Assembly: GCA_027488495.1 (NCBI GenBank)
Contig: JAIYBO010000017.1
Span: forward strand, 1-16,813
Reading direction: 5' to 3'
Source of the DNA: Bacteroidota bacterium
GTDB lineage: Bacteria > Bacteroidota > Bacteroidia > NS11-12g > UBA955
Length of the DNA: 16,813 bases
Notes under the pieces: generated by a model
Database searches by the model: none
The model's input: only the letters and a program-made list of their open reading frames with translations
Told to the model about the DNA's origin: nothing
Made by a program: the position numbers and the translations under genes
In this document: piece after piece, positions 16,201 through 16,813 of the stretch
Position numbering within the stretch: position 1 is the stretch's first letter
How the letters are laid out: the number at the start of each line of letters is the position of its first letter

Positions 16201-16617
16201 GATGAATGGAAAGAGCATTTGCGTGAATTGGACGAACTAAAACAAAGCTCTCACAACGCCCAATACGAACAAAAAGATCCTTTGCTGATTTATAAAATCG
16301 AGAGTTTTGAATTGTTTGGCAAAATGTTGCAGCGCATCAACACCCAAGTTTTGGGTATGTTGTTCAGGGCCCGCATACACGCCGAAAACGAGGTGTCTGA
16401 AGCCCGTCCGGCAATGCGCAGAACTGACCCCAAAATCCAAACCAGCAGACCAGAAATGGAAACTTTGGGAAGCCCCGAAATGGCGAACATCCCACAAGAA
16501 GCTCCTGCGCCCAGACCCACCCAAAACCCAATCATCAATGATTTGAAAATTGGGCGAAACGACCCCTGTCCATGCGGCAGCGGAAAGAAATTCAAAGCCT
16601 GCCACGGAAAAGACTAA
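13288..16617 (+). CDS. secA: Preprotein translocase ATPase SecA
   Basis: This 1109-aa protein is the motor that drives unfolded preproteins through SecYEG. Visible motifs, in order, are MATGEGKTL (Walker A, 196-204), VNEYLARRD (225-233), YGTNNEFGFDYLRDN (271-285), DEAD box with SVLIDDARTP (304-317), GMTGTAETEAQE (from 578), MAGRGTDI (695-702), RQLRGRAGRQGDPG (729-742) and a C-terminal zinc-binding tail CPCGSGKKFKACH (C1094, C1096, C1105, H1106) that binds SecB or the ribosome. It is some 200 residues longer than E. coli SecA, with extra helical sequence near 62-110 and a long insertion around 335-440; both are usual for Bacteroidota. The ATG at 13288 is the expected start (MFGNILKSF). It serves export of the T9SS and outer-membrane proteins. 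Confidence 0.98.
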   Translation: MFGNILKSFSKLLGGTSAEKALKEIEPIVAQINEFYTEYQSLSNDELRGKTQEFVQRINAHLSEIDAEIADLKKQLAEAAETDIELRDDIFNALDEIEKKRDKDLEVILDELLPEAFAVVKETAHRFTENTEVIATATELDRELALEHPHISIENNQVSFKNEWLAAGGKIRWNMVHYDVQLIGGIALHRGKISEMATGEGKTLVSTLPAYLNALGKRGVHMVTVNEYLARRDSEWNAPIFNFLGLSVDCLEYHKPNSNERREAYLADITYGTNNEFGFDYLRDNMAHTPEEQVQRKHHYAMIDEADSVLIDDARTPLIISGPTPKGDIQQFEALKPRIEKLVEAQKRYANSALVEAKKLIAAGNTGYKEGEGGLALLRAFRGLPKNKAVIKFLGESGNRGILTKTENHYLQDQQKEMPLADAPLYFTIEEKTNSVELTEKGLELITQGEEDANFFVLPDVGFAMAEIERSNHPEAEKIKLKDALMQDFAEKSERIHSVQQLLKAYTLFERDVEYILADSKVKIVDEQTGRVMEGRRYSDGLHQAIEAKENVRVEAATQTYATITLQNYFRMYHKLAGMTGTAETEAQELWDIYKLGVMVIPTNRGISRKDQEDLVYKSKRAKYNAVIEEVVELSSAGRPVLVGTTSVEVSELLSRMLKLRGIKHNVLNAKQHQNEAGIVAEAGLKGAVTIATNMAGRGTDIKIDDEVKSLGGLAIIGTERHDSRRVDRQLRGRAGRQGDPGTSRFYVSLEDDLMRIFGSERVSKLMDRFGYGEDDVIENSMMTQTIERNQKRMEQNNFGVRKRLLEYDDVMNKQRTNIYRMRSSALFGERLSIDLRNMLYNWCQETVEQHKNGGSYLELEMEVIRTLAMDLPFDEEKFQNTRSAEDLANILFDDLTQRYTAKTEAMRNQALPVFSSIRAEQGERIENVVVPMTDGTHNYQLTVNMQKALESGCKNMVQELEKSTTLTVLDDEWKEHLRELDELKQSSHNAQYEQKDPLLIYKIESFELFGKMLQRINTQVLGMLFRARIHAENEVSEARPAMRRTDPKIQTSRPEMETLGSPEMANIPQEAPAPRPTQNPIINDLKIGRNDPCPCGSGKKFKACHGKD

Positions 16618-16637
16618 ACCAAGCAAAAGCGAGGAAC

Positions 16638-16813
16638 ATGTTGGATCCATCCAAGAATGAAATTCCCTCAACGGGCGATCCTCACGGATCGCCCGTTGAG
16701 TATTATTACGAAAACGGCTTCATTGTTTTCACCGAAAAGTACCATCTACAAAGGGGATTTTGCTGTGGCAACGGATGCCGGCATTGCCCCTACACGCCAA
16801 AACACCACAGAGG
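16638..16813 (+). CDS. DUF5522 family small protein, 3' truncated by the window
   Basis: An ATG at 16638, with GAGGAA just before it, opens a frame that runs to the end of the window (58 codons). EYYYENGFIVFTEKYHLQRG followed by FCCGNGCRHCPY is the core of the DUF5522 family, very short Cys-rich proteins of unknown function. C42, C43, C47 and C50 form a likely metal or Fe-S binding cluster. The gene starts 20 bases after the secA stop with no terminator between them, so it is probably cotranscribed with secA. A 15-bp perfect hairpin lies within its first codons. Confidence 0.85.
   Translation, partial: MLDPSKNEIPSTGDPHGSPVEYYYENGFIVFTEKYHLQRGFCCGNGCRHCPYTPKHHR
16667..16700. repeat. Perfect 15-bp hairpin in the 5' end of the DUF5522 gene
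   Basis: The arm CTCAACGGGCGATCC (16667-16681) is matched exactly by its reverse complement at 16686-16700, with loop TCAC. No T tract follows, so it is not a typical terminator. It begins 29 bases after the ATG at 16638, within the coding sequence. Confidence 0.95.

Noticed and set aside
16667..16700. secA terminator
   Set aside because: The stem is strong, but there is no T tract after it and it lies inside the next coding region.

Overview
The window looks like chromosomal DNA of a Bacteroidota bacterium. The signs are two kinds of type IX secretion (T9SS) cargo domain (a type B gliding-motility-associated C-terminus and a type A Por-like C-terminus), a TonB-dependent receptor with a carboxypeptidase-regulatory-like N-terminal domain, a very long SecA (1109 aa), a DUF4271-hemD gene pair, a bacilliredoxin of the YtxJ type, and several upstream elements of the form TAnnTTTG, the -7 box of this phylum. 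I cannot place it below phylum level. No rRNA, tRNA or CRISPR array is visible.

Layout. 1-681: 3' end of a large PKD-repeat surface protein with a type B sorting domain. 682-2218: a probable insertion, made of a short minus-strand remnant of an XRE-type helix-turn-helix regulator, three 23-bp direct repeats ending in a promoter-like -7 box, and a complete AAA ATPase/DUF4143 gene. 2219-3613: a secreted protein with a type A sorting domain, sharing stop-codon bases with convergent smpB. 3610-5079 (minus): small lipoprotein, ytxJ, FlK-like thioesterase, then smpB. 5078-6454 (plus): a THUMP-like-domain methyltransferase whose ATG overlaps the lipoprotein ATG head to head. 6464-8384 (minus): DUF4271 membrane protein followed by hemD. 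8475-9599 (plus): hemW, divergent from the DUF4271-hemD pair. 9685-10554: tandem-domain universal stress protein, then a bidirectional terminator shared with the convergent TonB receptor gene (10669-13089, minus). 13288-16617: secA, followed after 20 bases by the start of a DUF5522 gene that runs off the end.

How the genes work together. Most of the window is conserved housekeeping: ribosome rescue (smpB), heme synthesis and insertion (hemD, hemW), general secretion (secA), stress response (usp) and bacillithiol redox (ytxJ). SecA feeds the Sec export step used by the two T9SS cargo proteins, the lipoprotein and the TonB receptor. The one segment that looks accessory is the ATPase cassette at about 790-2218, and it is the best candidate for something poorly described. 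Two short genes have to be read directly from the sequence because of their size or position: the 40-aa lipoprotein at 4957-5079 and the partial DUF5522 gene at 16638-16813.
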